A stretch of DNA of 64,000 nucleotides, from assembly GCA_963580455.1 (NCBI GenBank), contig OY756970.1:6448001-6512000 (forward strand). The letters run 5' to 3'. Below the pieces are notes generated by a model. That model saw only the letters and a list, made by a program, of their open reading frames with translations. It was not told the origin of the DNA and made no database searches. Of the stretch, positions 1-11,700 are shown in pieces. A program made the position numbers and the translations under genes. Every line of letters starts with the position of its first letter. Within the stretch, counting starts at the first letter, position 1. The DNA comes from Euonymus europaeus. Taxonomy: Eukaryota; Streptophyta; Magnoliopsida; Celastrales; Celastraceae.

Positions 1-113
1 ATTTTTGTTAGAATCCGATGTTGGATGATGTGTGGTAAGATCCTTAGTGACGATGTACACGTCAATAGCGGCGTACCCGGTGAGGAGTGCAAATTTTGGG
101 TTAGGGCGTCACA
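1..113 (+). repeat. 3' end of the 5' LTR of gypsy element O
   Basis: It aligns without gaps to the last 113 bases of the LTR at 19,830-21,694 and ends in GGGCGTCACA, followed at once by a primer-binding site. I count 12 mismatches (about 11 %), which marks an old insertion. The rest of this LTR lies beyond the left edge. Confidence 0.93.
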
Positions 114-282
114 TTTTGGTATCAGAGCCAGTTTAGCTCTATGTAGGATCTAGGTTCGGTCCTAGGTGTATGCTAGTAAGTCTTTAGTCCATGTCGCGAC
201 CTCTGCTGATTTGGTATGATTTTTTATCTCTTAAATCCTCGTTAATTGAATTATGTTGAGCATTTTATATGTTGTGGCGCAG
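114..282 (+). other. Primer-binding site and untranslated leader of gypsy element O
   Basis: Three bases after the LTR comes TGGTATCAGAGCCA (117-130 including one leading T), the usual plant retroelement primer-binding site complementary to the 3' end of initiator methionine tRNA. The remaining leader up to the gag start codon at 283 shows no other recognisable signal. Confidence 0.85.
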
Positions 283-805
283 ATGGATACTTGTAGAGAT
301 TCTACTCGCTCTACGGAAACCTCGGGAGATGGGGGCGGGCAAGGGTGACCTAGGGGCCGTGGTAGGAGCAAAGGTAGAGGAGTGGCGCGTGCTACTAGGC
401 GCTCTCCCAATACTCAGAACTCAGCACCTGATACAGGAACTAATGAGAGGGTGGAGGAGAGAGTTGATGTAAAGGGTCTAGAGAGGACTTTGGAGCAGGT
501 TTTATCGATGGCACATGTTTCTCCTACTACTCATGCGGGACAGCCTGTGACCTTAGAGGCCTTGGCAGGTATGGTGATGAACTTGATTCAAGCAATGCAA
601 GCGCAGACTTAGGCGCAAGTGGTGAGAGCACCTAAGGTTCGGAGTGAGAGACAGATTTCCGGAGCTAGTACCAGAGACGATGTTGGATTGGGATGGGAGA
701 TATGTGAGGTTGATCAATTGAGGTGGACTAGTTGTCCAATGTTTGATGGCGAAGGAGAAAGGTATGAAGTGGGGCAATGACTAAGAACGATGAGTAAGAG
801 GTTTG
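283..805 (+). pseudogene. gag N-terminal part of gypsy element O (broken)
   Basis: An ATG at 283 opens a frame resembling the Gag start of the inner element: a Ser/Arg/Gly-rich head followed by an acidic stretch and a segment with VTLEALAGMVMNLIQAMQAQ (aa ~88-107), comparable to [20 protein letters not shown] of the inner copy. In-frame stops occur at about 343 (TGA where CGA is expected) and 610 (TAG where CAG is expected). The frame continues to about 805, where the insertion at 806-3,280 cuts the gag core. Gag would form the virus-like particle; this copy cannot encode it. Confidence 0.8.
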
Positions 806-970
806 TGAAATCACTAGGCTAACACAAGAAGGGGGGTGTGAATTGTGTCTCCAAAAACAAAGTATAAACCTCAAATACAAAACCACAAACTAAAAACTCA
901 CAAAGATCAAAACAGTGTCTAGAATACAAATCTGTCAACCAACCAAGTAGATAATATTTTACCTAGCAAT

Positions 971-1522
971 TCAAGTCAGAATGCAACAACAAGGGACCTT
1001 TCTCCAAGTTGGACAAATCTCATGCACAAATTCCTTAAAGCCCTCACCCTCCACATGACTGAATGATAATTCATCTTTTATGATCATGCGAGCGAGGGCT
1101 CGCTTGGCTCTATCAGGATTAAATGATTTGGCAATTGATGGAGATGGTTCCTCACCGGGCTTCAGGGATTTAAAACCCAATCTAGTCTGACCCTTTTCCA
1201 AATCAATCTCCCTATCTCTGAATGGATCTTCAAAAGAAGAACACACATTGACCAAATGGTTACTCAATGATGTAGTACCATTTTGTTTAGTATCAGTGGC
1301 ATAACTCTTATTACAGAATTCACAAAATGCCCTTTGCCTACCAGCTTGTTTTTTAGGGACCCTAAAATGTTCCCACGCCCATGATCTCTTTTTAGATGTA
1401 GTGTTAGGTTCATTTATCGTTTGATTTGGTCCATCTCGATTTGATGGTGGTGGGGCATCAACCATCTCATCCTCTTCATCAATAATCTCCATCATTGGCA
1501 CTGACTCACCCTCATTGGCCAT
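971..1522 (-). pseudogene. hAT transposase N-terminus with BED zinc finger (truncated)
   Basis: A 183-residue frame begins at an ATG at 1,522 with an acidic leader (MEIIDEEDEM). It then shows a BED-type finger at about aa 46-94: aromatic residues WAWEHF, CEFC as the first metal pair, and H-x4-C at the end (NHLVNVC). In plant hAT transposases and derived RICESLEEPER-like proteins this finger binds transposon ends. After about aa 175 the similarity stops (WRKVP) and the frame runs a few codons into unrelated sequence before its stop. A whole hAT transposase is usually 600-800 residues, so this is a fragment. A domesticated short BED protein is possible but unlikely given the abrupt break. Confidence 0.72.
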
Positions 1523-2700
1523 TTTTGATATCTAGTTATCTACAGACAACACAAATGTCAAAATTAGCAAATACTTCCATAGTCCCACATAAATTGAGAC
1601 AGAATGAAAACCAAAAATCTCAAAATCATTCACTGTATGAAAATAAAGTATGAATTCATAGTTAACACTTAACAGAGAAGCATTCTTTTAAAACTAGTAG
1701 ATAATCATATCTATAACATTTATAAAGAACTAAAGTACTACACCACCATTGTATATGTCTTAGTTGACAAAGTTGTTTACGTAATAGGCTACTGGCTAGA
1801 AACATAGGAATTTGGAGACAAAGCAAAAAGGCAATGAGCAACCCTACAATCTGAAAGAAAAGAATTCACATAAGGCTGTTCAGTGGGCGGGGGGGATTAG
1901 AGCTACTGTGTGAGCCAATTAAATTAAAGAAAAAAAATCAAGGAACCCATAAAATAAATTTCCAAGGAAAAAGGGCTAAATGCAAGGAACCCACTGATAG
2001 AGTTTCTAACTTTTTAATTTCTATATTTCTCTTTCATCCTTCTCGCTGATCTTGACATCCAAACATAGCATCAAAGTGAAAAATGGTGAAACAGAGAAAT
2101 TAGTGGAGAATACTTGAAGAAGCGAGATCCTATGTTCCTCATCGAGATCTTTGAATGTTGAGACTTGAGAGTGATGAGCAGATAGAGCATAAAAGAGGGA
2201 GCGCTGGAACGGATGAGCTGTGCGCCGGTGCCTACCACAAAGTTACTCTCAAAGAGTCAAAGAGAAGTGAAGTAACGTTTGGCCGCTGGTGGCTGGTGCG
2301 AGAGGAAGAAACAAATTAGGTTTAGGTTAGTTTCACTTTTCAGTTTCATTTTACTTCAATATTAAATTAATATAATACATCATGACTTAATAAGTCAGAT
2401 GTATTGACTATTGACTTATTACTTAATACTTATAGTAGTATAATACAAATATAATGCTAATATGATATATATATATATGATTTATTTATATTTTATATAA
2501 TATATATGTTATAAACAGTAAGTTCAGTTAAAACCAAACTGTTTTTTGAGAAAGTGGCAAACCAACTGCATTTTTTTGGGGAAAAAAACAGAACCGATCG
2601 GTTCGATTTTGTTTAAAAAAATGTTGACGAACCAGCCAATCGGTCAGTTCGGTCGGCCGGTTCAGTTTTACCGGTTTATTTTAACAGCCATACACGAAAT
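985..2700 (-). mobile_element. 5' fragment of a hAT DNA transposon
   Basis: A minus-strand BED-finger ORF lies at the left and AT-rich leader sequence follows. At 2,580-2,690 there are clustered CCGGTT/AACCGG-like and CGGTTCG motifs, which resemble the subterminal repeats of plant Ac-like hAT elements. Only the transposase N-terminus is present; the catalytic core and the dimerisation domain are missing. No clear terminal inverted repeat or 8-bp TSD was found, so both borders are approximate. A TA-rich run sits at 2,463-2,505. Confidence 0.6.
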
Positions 2701-3285
2701 TCCCCCAAAAATACTTGAAATTGAGAACATAAAAGTACATGGTGATGTGGACAATTCTCCTCCGAGTGTTTTGGCTCCAATCCTTTTCATTTGATTTCAA
2801 ATGAATCCAAGCTCAAACTCCCCCCAAAGCCTCCTAAGGCTTTCTAGAAGGATTATGACCGAACCCCTACTCCAAATAAATCATCCAACATTAATTCAAC
2901 TTAGTCTAACCCATGGAAGGTCAATTTGAGGAATTTAGGCTATTTTGGGTATGAAATGGGTTGCACCAATTTAGGTCTTCTTGAATCTAAATTTGGTAAA
3001 TTTCTCAATACATATGTCTTAGACCCTTTCCTAAATAACTCCTTCAATGTAGCTCACATAATCTCAATTGCTCCCAAATAGGGTAAAATGAACAAGTCCA
3101 AAATCATCAAATTCATATCAAATATGATCAAACATGATTCCAAAGATATATAATGACGCTTAAATTAGTAGATGAAATAAATTTCATGACTTATCCAAAT
3201 TCATCCAAAGTTAAGCACAATCAAATAGTCCAATATGTATTTTTATATCAAAACACAAATGTATGACATATGGTCCAACAATTTG

Positions 3286-4110
3286 AATCTCTAGCTTTAC
3301 TAAATGATCGAAGGATGAAGCTGATCTCCTACTATCTTAGAGGGGCGACGCATAACTGGTGGGATTCCTTAGACTAGAGAAAGCATGACTTGATTTGGGT
3401 CTCATTTGAAATGCTTTTCATGCAGCGATTATTGCTAGAGATTTTTCTATATGATAAGGTCAGGAAGTACATGGAGTTGGTGCAGACTCCTAATATGACG
3501 GTGACTCAATACACCTAGAAGTACGTGGAACTTTATAGGTTTGGCAAGAAGTTTGCTCTAGATGATTGGAGCAAGACGGAGAGGTACCAAGACGGATTTA
3601 TCCAGACCATTGGGAAACTAATGATTCTTTCGGTCGTGATGTTATATGACAAGGCGATGGACATGGCTCTTAAGATAGATCGGGGAGAATGCAACTTCTG
3701 TCAGTACTGGGACATTCAGAAGGGCCGTAAGGCTCCAGCTTCTAGTGGTGGACAGAAGAGGCAAAAGATAGAGCCTTATACTTAGAGAGGCTAGATGGGC
3801 GGTAGAGAACAGGGAAAGAGGCCATGAGGTGGAAAGTCTACATGTGTGTGGCAAGAAGGGCCACAAGCGAGATCAGTGCCAGGTGAAAGGGGTGGTGTGT
3901 TTCGGGTGTGGTGCGACGGGCCACAAAAGAATGAGTGTCCTCAGGGTTGCAAGACTTCAAATCAGTATCATGCATCCAAATTTCCATCTTCTACAGTTAC
4001 TCCAGCTCTTCCCTCCACTGTTCTATTAGGGGAGGGGACGAGGTGGATCCAAATAGACTCAGCAGTTGTAGCCAGCTCTAACATAGACACAAGTATTTGC
4101 ATTGGGACAT
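3286..4110 (+). pseudogene. gag C-terminal half with two zinc knuckles, gypsy element O (broken)
   Basis: The frame resumes inside the gag core: residues matching the [10 protein letters not shown] segment of the inner copy, then AHEWW-like (THNWW), then a stretch comparable to the [20 protein letters not shown] segment. At 3,838-3,945 two CCHC knuckles can be read (CGKKGHKRDQC, and CFGCGATGHK with its last Cys further on). They are now in different frames because of a small indel. Zinc knuckles package element RNA. Stops at several places show it is dead. Confidence 0.8.
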
Positions 4111-4124
4111 CAGGAAGCTTCTGA

Positions 4125-4600
4125 GCATCCCAACTTCATTGGAGGTACCTTTCTTATCTCAAATTGTTGGTTAGGGTGTTGTTTGACTCAGGGGCTACAA
4201 CATCATTCATTATTAGTACATTGGCACATTCACTAGGGTTGGAAATTTTACCAATAAGGCGTATGTTTACAGTGTCTTTGCCATTTGGGTATTTCACCTA
4301 CCTAGAGAGAATAACATTTGGGTGTGAGTGTAGATTTGGAGAAGTGTCTCTTAAGGCCAACTTTTATGTGATAGACTTCAAGGATTTTGATGTAATCTTT
4401 GGAGTGGATTAGTTGGCAAAGCACCTTGGGTTCCTAGATTTTTGGGAAAGGAAGATTACAATTAAAATACCTGAGGGAGGGGTAATATAGTTGAAGGGAT
4501 CAAAGGGGATCCCGTATCCACATTTCTTAGATAATCTGTCATATCAAGACTCTGAAATTACGAGTTTGGTGGCTTCAACACCCAAGGGTGATTACACTAC
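4125..4600 (+). pseudogene. Aspartic protease region of gypsy element O (broken)
   Basis: The segment [12 protein letters not shown] around 4,170-4,205 is the retropepsin active site (Asp-Ser-Gly), followed by the same downstream residues as in the inner copy ([21 protein letters not shown]). An in-frame TAG at about 4,411 replaces a Trp codon in the motif ending GVDW. More stops follow before the RT region. The protease would cleave the polyprotein. Confidence 0.85.
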
Positions 4601-5385
4601 TCAAATTTGAGTGGTGGAGGAATTCATGGATGTATTTTCGGAGGAGTTTCCCGGATTACCTCTAAAAAGGGAGATCGACTTTTCCATTGAGTTGCATCCA
4701 AATGTGAAACCAATTTCGATTTCCCTTTATCGCATGGCTCTAGCAGAGTTGAAAAAGTGGATGACGCAGCTAGAAGAGTTGCAAGAATTGAGATTTATTA
4801 GGCCGAGTATGTCCCTATGGGGAGCACCAATATTGTTTGTAAAGAAGAAGGATGGGTGATTGAGGATATGCATCAACTATCGACAGTTGAACAAGGCTAC
4901 AATGATGAATAAGTATCCGTTACCACGGATCAATGATTTGTTTGACCAGTTGAGAGGTGCCAAGCATTTCTCCAAGATCTACTTAAGTTTGGGATATCAA
5001 TAGTTGCGGATAAAGGATGATGATATCCAGAAGACGACATTTAGGACTCGATACGGGCATTACGAGTTCTTGGTAATGCCGTTTGGGTTGACTAATGCCC
5101 CAGAGATATTCATGGACTTGATGCAACGGGTTCCTAAACCATTTTTGGATAAGTTTGTGGTGGTGTTCATGGACGACATTTTGATTTACTCTACAACAAA
5201 GTAGGAGCATGAAAAACACCTGAGAGTTATTCTATTGACGCTGAGGGAGAATCAGTTGTATGCTAAATTGAGCAACTGTGAGTTCTGGGCCACGGAAGTG
5301 AAATTCCTAGGCCATGTCATCACTCAAGAGGGCATAGCGGTTGATTACTCCAAGGTTGAAAAGTTTCTTAGGATTAGTAGGCTAC
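4601..5385 (+). pseudogene. Reverse transcriptase region of gypsy element O (broken)
   Basis: The RT fingers and palm can be followed: the block around PISISLYRMALAELK, then [12 protein letters not shown] with a stop right after it, [28 protein letters not shown], and the catalytic FMDDILIYS at about 5,165-5,195. The two catalytic Asp residues are present. Several in-frame stops interrupt the frame (about 4,857, 5,000 and 5,200). After VEKF (about 5,367) a deletion removes roughly 14 codons relative to the inner copy and shifts the frame. Confidence 0.88.
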
Positions 5386-5891
5386 TATCGAAGGTTTATC
5401 CAAAACTTTTCCTGAGTGGCTGCACGTATGACACAATTGACAAAGAAGGGTACACCGTTTGTGTGGACGGAGCAATGTAAGGCAACATTCAAGGAATTGA
5501 AGAGGAGGTTGACAACACCTCCATACTTAGTAGTGCCGGAGAGGGATGTAGGCTACCAGGTGTATTGTGATGGATCTGGGGTTGGTTTGGGATGTGTGCT
5601 AATGCAATGAGAGAGGGTTGTGGAGTACGACTCTATGCTATTGAAAACAGATGAGAAGAACTATCCAGTTCATGATCTGAAACTTCTAGCGGTTGTGTTT
5701 ACTTTGAAGCAATGGAGATATTATCTCTATGGAGAACGGTTTGAGGTATTCTCAGACAACAAGAGCCTCAAGTATCTATTCACCCAAAAGGAGCTAAATT
5801 TACGACAAAGGCGATGAATGAAGTACTTGGAGGACTTTGACTTCAATTTGCAATACTATCCCGGTAAAGCAATTGTGGTGGTAGATGCTTT
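5386..5891 (+). pseudogene. RNase H region of gypsy element O (broken, split by a solo LTR)
   Basis: The RNase H start ([16 protein letters not shown], about 5,560-5,608) and the downstream blocks around [20 protein letters not shown] match the inner element. Stop codons occur after LMQ and after RQRR. The frame reaches YYPGKA and is cut at 5,891 inside the ADALS motif by the solo LTR at 5,892-7,368. It resumes at 7,369 with the duplicated GCTTT. Confidence 0.85.
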
Positions 5892-7368
5892 TGTTGGTGT
5901 ATGCCCTAGGAGCCAATCATATAGATGATTGTACTCGCATATATTTATTATGTTATATTGAGGTATTTCTTTTATTATGATCTATTTATCTGCACTATAT
6001 AAATGATTGTGATAAATATCCCTAGAATAGTTGGTTCGATGCCATGGGACTTCAAGTGTGTGACTTGAACGTGAGATCCTCATGGATGTATATAGAACAC
6101 TATTCTTAAACATCCCTAGTCGATTATTATTGTTAATTGGGATAACATTAATACATTGAGACTAGTATGTAGGTTGCTTGATGACCAAATCTTACGGGTC
6201 ATGGATATGAGATATCAAATCAATACATGGGTATTTGTTAGGGAACAGAAGTACTGGACAAACACAATATGAGAATACTACATGGATTGTTATATGAATG
6301 TCATAAGCTATTCTCATAGTGACAATAATATATGTTGTCCTCTGACCTGAAATCACTACGGTTCCCAACATGAAGAATTATATATTTTGATACTGTCTAA
6401 CGTCACCTGTAAAAGGGTTGGCCATTAAGTTAGTGATTGGGTGTATCATGAATCATGTGGAGGGATGTGAGTGACATAGATGAAATTTGTCCCTCCTATA
6501 TAACAAGAGTAATATCTGTGGGCCCCTTGATTGAGTGAGACTGAGAAATGCATGGCCGTGCTCAAATGAATCAATATGTGATATTGATCTCGTTTGTTTA
6601 TACTCGGAATCAAGAAACACATAGATTAACCTATATGAGGATGACATATTCCATGTCTCGGTGTTAATCAAGATATGAAGGATAAAGGGACTGCATGTAA
6701 AATTGGTCATGAATAAAGGTTATGTCGAATCAATGACATTCCCGTTACTTGGGTAACAATGATGTGTTGCTAGATACCTTTCATTGTTTGTGATACTAGA
6801 ATACGATTTTAGTTTCACTGCCAACGTAATGAGAACCTATAGGGTCTCACACATAGAATAAGCAAAGATTATGTTATTAGAGAATAACAATTACTTTTGG
6901 GCTTAGGGCTTTATGTAGAGTCCATGATCGGTTCAATTAATTGGATTCATTGACCATGGTCAAGTGTCCAAAAACATGGGCTTCTCTCTTCAAGGGGATA
7001 TGGGTTTTTTCGGTTTTACTTGACTCACGAAATATTTAGGGTTAGAGTAATCCTAGGGTGAGTTACAACTCTTGGTGTGCCGCACTTCAAAGTGAGTTGA
7101 GAGAAAACGTATTGGTCCTCTTCTCCTGGTTACTAGCATAACGTGAAGAGGCAATCTTAGGCTTGTTTGTGTGGATACCATAGAGGCGTACTGTTCGGTT
7201 GGATATCGCGGTTTGATTTGGATCGTTCAAGCCAAGCAATCGGTTGTTTTCTGCACTTCAAGAGGTAACTCTTTAAACATCGATTTATGCCCTTTCACAT
7301 GGATCCTCTAGAGGGTTTCACAAGAAATTTTTAAACTTCCGCTGTGTATGATTCATTGAAACCCAACA
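5892..7368 (+). mobile_element. Solo LTR, copia-like, in the RNase H/integrase boundary of element O
   Basis: The 1,477-bp segment begins TGTTGGTGTATGCC and ends GAAACCCAACA, so its ends form the short inverted repeat TGTTGG...CCAACA. It is flanked by a perfect 5-bp TSD GCTTT (5,887-5,891 and 7,369-7,373). The interrupted coding motif (DAL S of RNase H) is restored when one duplicate is removed. There is no internal coding region, so the element collapsed to one LTR by recombination. The start sequence is of a type I associate with Ty1/copia LTRs in plants; the orientation is my assignment from the TGTTGG start and is not certain. Confidence 0.85.
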
Positions 7369-8831
7369 GCTTTGAGTTGGAAACATGATGTGGCTAGTTT
7401 ATTTTTTCATGAATGGAAGATTGTCAAAACAATCAACCAATTCGGCTTAGAGTTGAGAACCGATAGGGAAAAAGGTATACTTGGGTTGTATGACTTCGAG
7501 ACCGCAGATGGTATAGAAGGTCATTTATGAATAGAATGGCAATCCAATTTTTTATGTCATTGATGAGAGTTTCGGTTGGATCCGTGGAAATGATGGAGGT
7601 GTAGGGTAGGTGGGAAGATTGGTGGTTCCCGATGATGGTGAGCTACGACAGGAGATTCTAAAGGAGGCACACCATTCATGGTTTGCCATGTATTCAGGGG
7701 GTTACAAAAATGTACCAAGACATGAAGCAAAATTTCTGCTGGAAGGGGATAAAGGCTGATGTGGCTAGGTATGTGGCGAGGTGTTTAACTTGTCAATAAG
7801 TGAAAGGAGGAACATCAGAAGCTACCAGGATTACTACAACCATACCAATAGCGCAATGGAAGTAGAAGAGGATTACTATGGACTTTTTGACAACATTGCC
7901 GGTGACTCAGGGATGACATGAGACAGTGTGGGTGATTATGGACCGATTGACTAAGTCAGAGCATTTCCTACCAATGAAAAAGACAGATTCATTGGAGTCT
8001 TTAAACATGTTTTATGTAAGAGAGATTGTGAAATTCCATGGGGTTCCATTGTCTATCGTGTCAAACCGTGATCCACAATTCACAGATAGATTATGTAGTA
8101 GTTTATAAGAATCCTTGGGTACAAAGTTAAATTTCAGTACGGCATATTATCCTCAAAATGACGAGCAGAGCGAGAGCACCATTCCGATTTTGGAAGACAT
8201 GCTTCGAGCATGCATGGTGGATTTTGGAAGTGATTGGGACCGGTACATATATTTGGCGGAGTTTGTATACAATAACTCATTTCAAAGTAGTATCAGTATG
8301 ACACCTTTTGGGCTAAGGTCGGGGAGAAAGTTGTTTCAAGACAGGAAATGGTCAAGGAAGCTAGAGAGCGAGTTGAGGAGATCAAGAGGCGGTTACTCAC
8401 CGTTCAAAGTTGTCAAAAGTCTTATGCCGATAAGAGGGGGAGACCATTAGAGTTCGCAGTTGGAGATAAGGTTTTCTTGAAGGTTAGTCCAAGACGTGGC
8501 ATTCAGAGATATAGCAAACAAGGGAAGTTGGCACAATGATTTGTGGGTCCATTTGAAGTTGTCAAACCTGTAGGACTAGTTGCATACCGCTTGGCACTTC
8601 CACCAAAGTTAGAGAAAGTTCATAATGTATTCCATGTATTGATGCTTCAAAAATATGAGCCGAATCTATCTCATGTATTGGATTGGACCGCATTAGAAGT
8701 GGAGGAAGATAAGAGCTACAGTCTTCAACCGGTGAGGATTTTAGACCGACAAGAGAAGGTCATGAGGTCGAGCGTGATACCATTGGTAAAGGTCATGTGG
8801 ATGTACCACAATGTAGAAGTGACTAGGGTAC
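7369..8831 (+). pseudogene. Integrase and chromodomain-like region of gypsy element O (broken)
   Basis: After the solo LTR the sequence gives the link to integrase (VKTINQFGLE). The zinc-binding head follows, with HHS and CLTC residues (about 7,670-7,795) and a TAA in place of CAA just after. The core comes next: a WVIMDRLTKSEHFLPMKK-like block at 7,929-7,980, SIVSNRDPQFTD, then YYPQNDEQSES with the catalytic Glu. From 8,453 the integrase C-terminal part VGDKVFLKVSPRRG and the chromodomain-like tail PVRILDRQEKVMRSSVIPLV are readable. Stops and frame changes are many. The tail is cut at 8,831 by the next insertion and continues at 19,737. Chromodomains of this type direct integration into heterochromatin. 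Confidence 0.87.
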
Positions 8832-9442
8832 TGTTATGTCGTTAGTAACAATTTAAAATATACTTACAAATGTACAATTAATATATAGTGAACAAGTAAG
8901 AGTCGATCCCACAAGGAGTGATGCTAATAGATATATAATCTAACACTTGAATATAATTGATACAATTATAAAAGGGGGAAGGGAGGGGGGTTAAATCTTG
9001 TAATAGATAAAAATTAAGACAAAGAAATTGACGTTGAGAACAAGAATGAGAATTGATATTAATGAAAACAATAGCTAAGACTCACAATCCACCACAAAAC
9101 ATTCAAACAATTTATAAGAAATAATAGACTAACAATTTTAACAAGCATATGATTCTCAAGTTGTATGATTCTCTCTTAATTGCATGTAAAGTGTATGGCG
9201 TCTACCTCATTACGTGTATTCTTAATAGAAATCTAGCATGGCGTCTGCATCAATCAACAATCAAGAATCCAATAAGCGCAAAGAGAATATGAATGTCACA
9301 AGAATCCTAATACATGGTATTTGTACTTAGGTATTCAAGAATTGATTTTTCATAATTCATTTTCAACTGAATTATATGTTGCAAGAAAGAACATATTCAA
9401 CAAGGCAATTGACCATGTTCTACAACAATTAATTCTAATACA

Positions 9443-11700
9443 TGTAACGCCCCAATTTCGGGAACGTTACGTGGTGCTCACCGCACCGTCCTAGGTTATC
9501 AATGTGATTCACAACACGAGGATTTAACTCTAGTTCGTCTAACTAAGTTAAATCTTCCAACAAAAATCAGGCAGCATCTCCCCGTAATTCGGGTAATCCC
9601 ACCTGATTAAACGCAGCATAACATCATATAATCACATCCCAACCTAGCAAGGCCTCCGGCCATCTAACAGCAAGCAAATTCACAACATATGGCCTCAGGC
9701 CTTCTAACAGCATGCAAATTCACAACCTATGGCCTCAGGCCATCTAGCAGCATGTACAAACTGAATTCATGATTCATACATCACAATGATTCCACACAAC
9801 CAATAAATAGGACTAAATGTCCACACCCGGGTCAGAAGTCCCACATCATTGGAATAACCTTCTAACCGTCCATAATCCACACCTTACGGTGTCACGCAGT
9901 CAAGATATCACACAGGGAATCATTTCATATAAATATTTCAACAAAAAGGTTTAAGACTTTAATCCCAAACCTACACCCTCTCCAAGAGCCATCCATGCCA
10001 CAACGTCGTCTCTACTGATCCGCACCTCTAGCACTAGCACCAGTCTCACCTGTAGGGAGGAAGAAAAATAAAGGGTGAGGTAGAAGCTCAGTAGGGGTAA
10101 AGAGTAAAACAAGCAACATGGCGGTTATTAAAGAAAATATAATGCATCAATATGTTCTCTTCTATTCACATGTCACATAACACAACCAATAGTCCGGGTA
10201 TTCCCTTCGGTGTAAAACACATTCATCAATCCACTAGTCTTCAACTATGGATTTACCAAACCTCAAATGCACCACATGGTTCCCAACCATCATGAATGAG
10301 AGCGCAATCATCATTCACATTACACCCGCGAATGCACCCCCGGTTGTGTGAACCCCGTCACACACACACCTTAAGTGTGTTGCCTCACATGGAGTCATAT
10401 GATCCGTGCCCATGCCTTGACACGCAACCATCCTCCCATGTGACTTTCAAGTAACCTATGGTATCCCGAGTCCATACCCGAGCATCCCATGCAAGCTCTA
10501 ACGCTTTCATGCTCATGCCATGCCAAATACACATATATATCAACTTATATATATATATATATAACTACTAATGATGCATGACAAGATTCAAAACATGCTC
10601 AATGGATGATTGAACATGAAATTGGCAATGCAATCTACATTTAGAAGAATATATAAATAAACCCTAGGTTCGTTCTTCCTTAGGCACGATAAGGCAAGAA
10701 CACAAACAAAAAGACCAATGAGAATTCGAACCGATATTTTAGAATCAACGAACGATATTGAAGTAAGAAAAGGTCAGGAAATCTCCTACCTCAAGTTGAG
10801 CACAACACACAATTCCAAATTCCAAGAATTAGGGTTTAAATCCCCCTGTCACCAACCTAACCATATTTCATCATTCCAATCCATATATACATGTTAATAA
10901 CACACATTTATCATAACAATAACAATTCCAATACAAAATCCAAGAGAGACTAACCTTCTCTCTCTAGAATTCTCAAATTCCTCCAAATTTCTTCAATAAT
11001 TGAACTCAACCTAAACCAAGGATTGAAACCTATGAAACAACCTTAAATTACCCTAAGAACAACATATGTAAACCCTACAATCAAACTCTAAAAGCATCCA
11101 AGTAGATCTACGAAAATTCTTAAGTTCCAAAACCATAGGAAACTTACCTTAAACTTTCAAATCTCTTTTGATTCTTCCTTGAATGTTGTTAATCACCCAC
11201 AATCCACTCGAAATCAAGCTTTATCTTGCCAAAATCACCTTATCTCTCTTCTTAACTCTCTCTTTCTCTCTCTAGACGGAAAGAACCAGAAAAATGAAGA
11301 AGAAGAAGCATTTTCGCGTTATAAGATTGCTGGGTCGGGTGCTGGCGCTCTTTCAGCGCTCCAGTGCTGGAAGTGCACTCGACTCTGCCCAAAATGCGCT
11401 CTTCCAGCGTTGGAAGTGCACTCGACTCTGTCCAAATTGCGCACTTCCAGTGCTCCAGCGCTGGAAGGGCGCTCTACTCTGTCTCTTATTTTTCTATGTT
11501 TTCTACTTTCACATTTACATCCGTCTCGGTCTAAGCTTTGTTTTGATATATTATGGGCCCGAAACATGCATGTATATCAAAAGTTATGGCCCATTTATCG
11601 AACCTAGCTCAAAAACTATTTTTCCATGATTCCGTACCTCACGGATCATCGGTAACTTGACTCAAAACTATATATTTTTTTTTTGGGTCGGGGTTTCACA
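9443..11700 (-). repeat. 3' LTR of the inner gypsy element
   Basis: This 2,258-bp LTR lies at the downstream end in element sense. It shares nearly all its sequence with 16,627-18,854. Differences are scattered point changes plus small indels, the clearest being about 24 bp near 10,390-10,415 (around GGAGTCATATGATCC) that is absent from the other LTR. A TA microsatellite lies at 10,545-10,563, and a GC-rich palindromic repeat at 11,344-11,485. The polyprotein frame runs 33 bases into it. Confidence 0.95.
11344..11485 (-). repeat. GC-rich palindromic minisatellite in the 3' LTR of the inner gypsy
   Basis: Three tandem units of about 43-50 bp repeat the pattern AGCGCTGGAAG followed by TGCACTCGACTCTG. 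They stand out as GC-rich in an AT-rich LTR. The core CCAGCGCTGG reads the same on both strands. In element sense this lies 215-357 bp from the LTR start, i.e. in the U3 region where promoter and enhancer elements are expected. Confidence 0.85.

Larger units (their letters stand above)
806..3280 (-). mobile_element. LTR-like insertion in gag of element O, carrying a hAT fragment
   Basis: The gag reading resumes at about 3,281, so 806-3,280 is foreign. Read on the minus strand it starts TGTTGGACCATATG and ends with TGATTTCA, i.e. TG...CA termini, and is flanked by GTTTG (801-805) and ATTTG (3,281-3,285), a possible 5-bp target duplication with one mismatch. The minus-strand tail has a C-run next to AATTCAC, as at the end of the copia LTR at 35,730-35,742. 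The simplest reading is a solo LTR of copia type whose middle was invaded by a hAT transposon fragment. I see no retroviral coding domain inside it. The exact LTR/hAT borders are unresolved. Confidence 0.55.

Noticed and set aside
811..816. CACTA at the left end of the insertion in gag, suggesting a CACTA (En/Spm) transposon
   Set aside because: There is no matching TAGTG end at the other border and no 3-bp TSD. TG...CA termini with a near 5-bp TSD fit better.
971..1522. Possible host gene for a BED zinc-finger protein
   Set aside because: The frame ends abruptly in unrelated sequence, the rest of the transposase is missing, and it sits within nested transposons. A domesticated function cannot be excluded but nothing supports it.
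3642..3866. Minus-strand open frame in gag of element O
   Set aside because: Antisense shadow of the decayed gag with zinc knuckles.
11179..11629. Overlapping plus-strand open frames in the LTRs (also 18,343-18,783)
   Set aside because: They are antisense to the LTR of the inner gypsy and owe their length to the GC-rich repeat. No domain, and the frames differ between the two LTRs.
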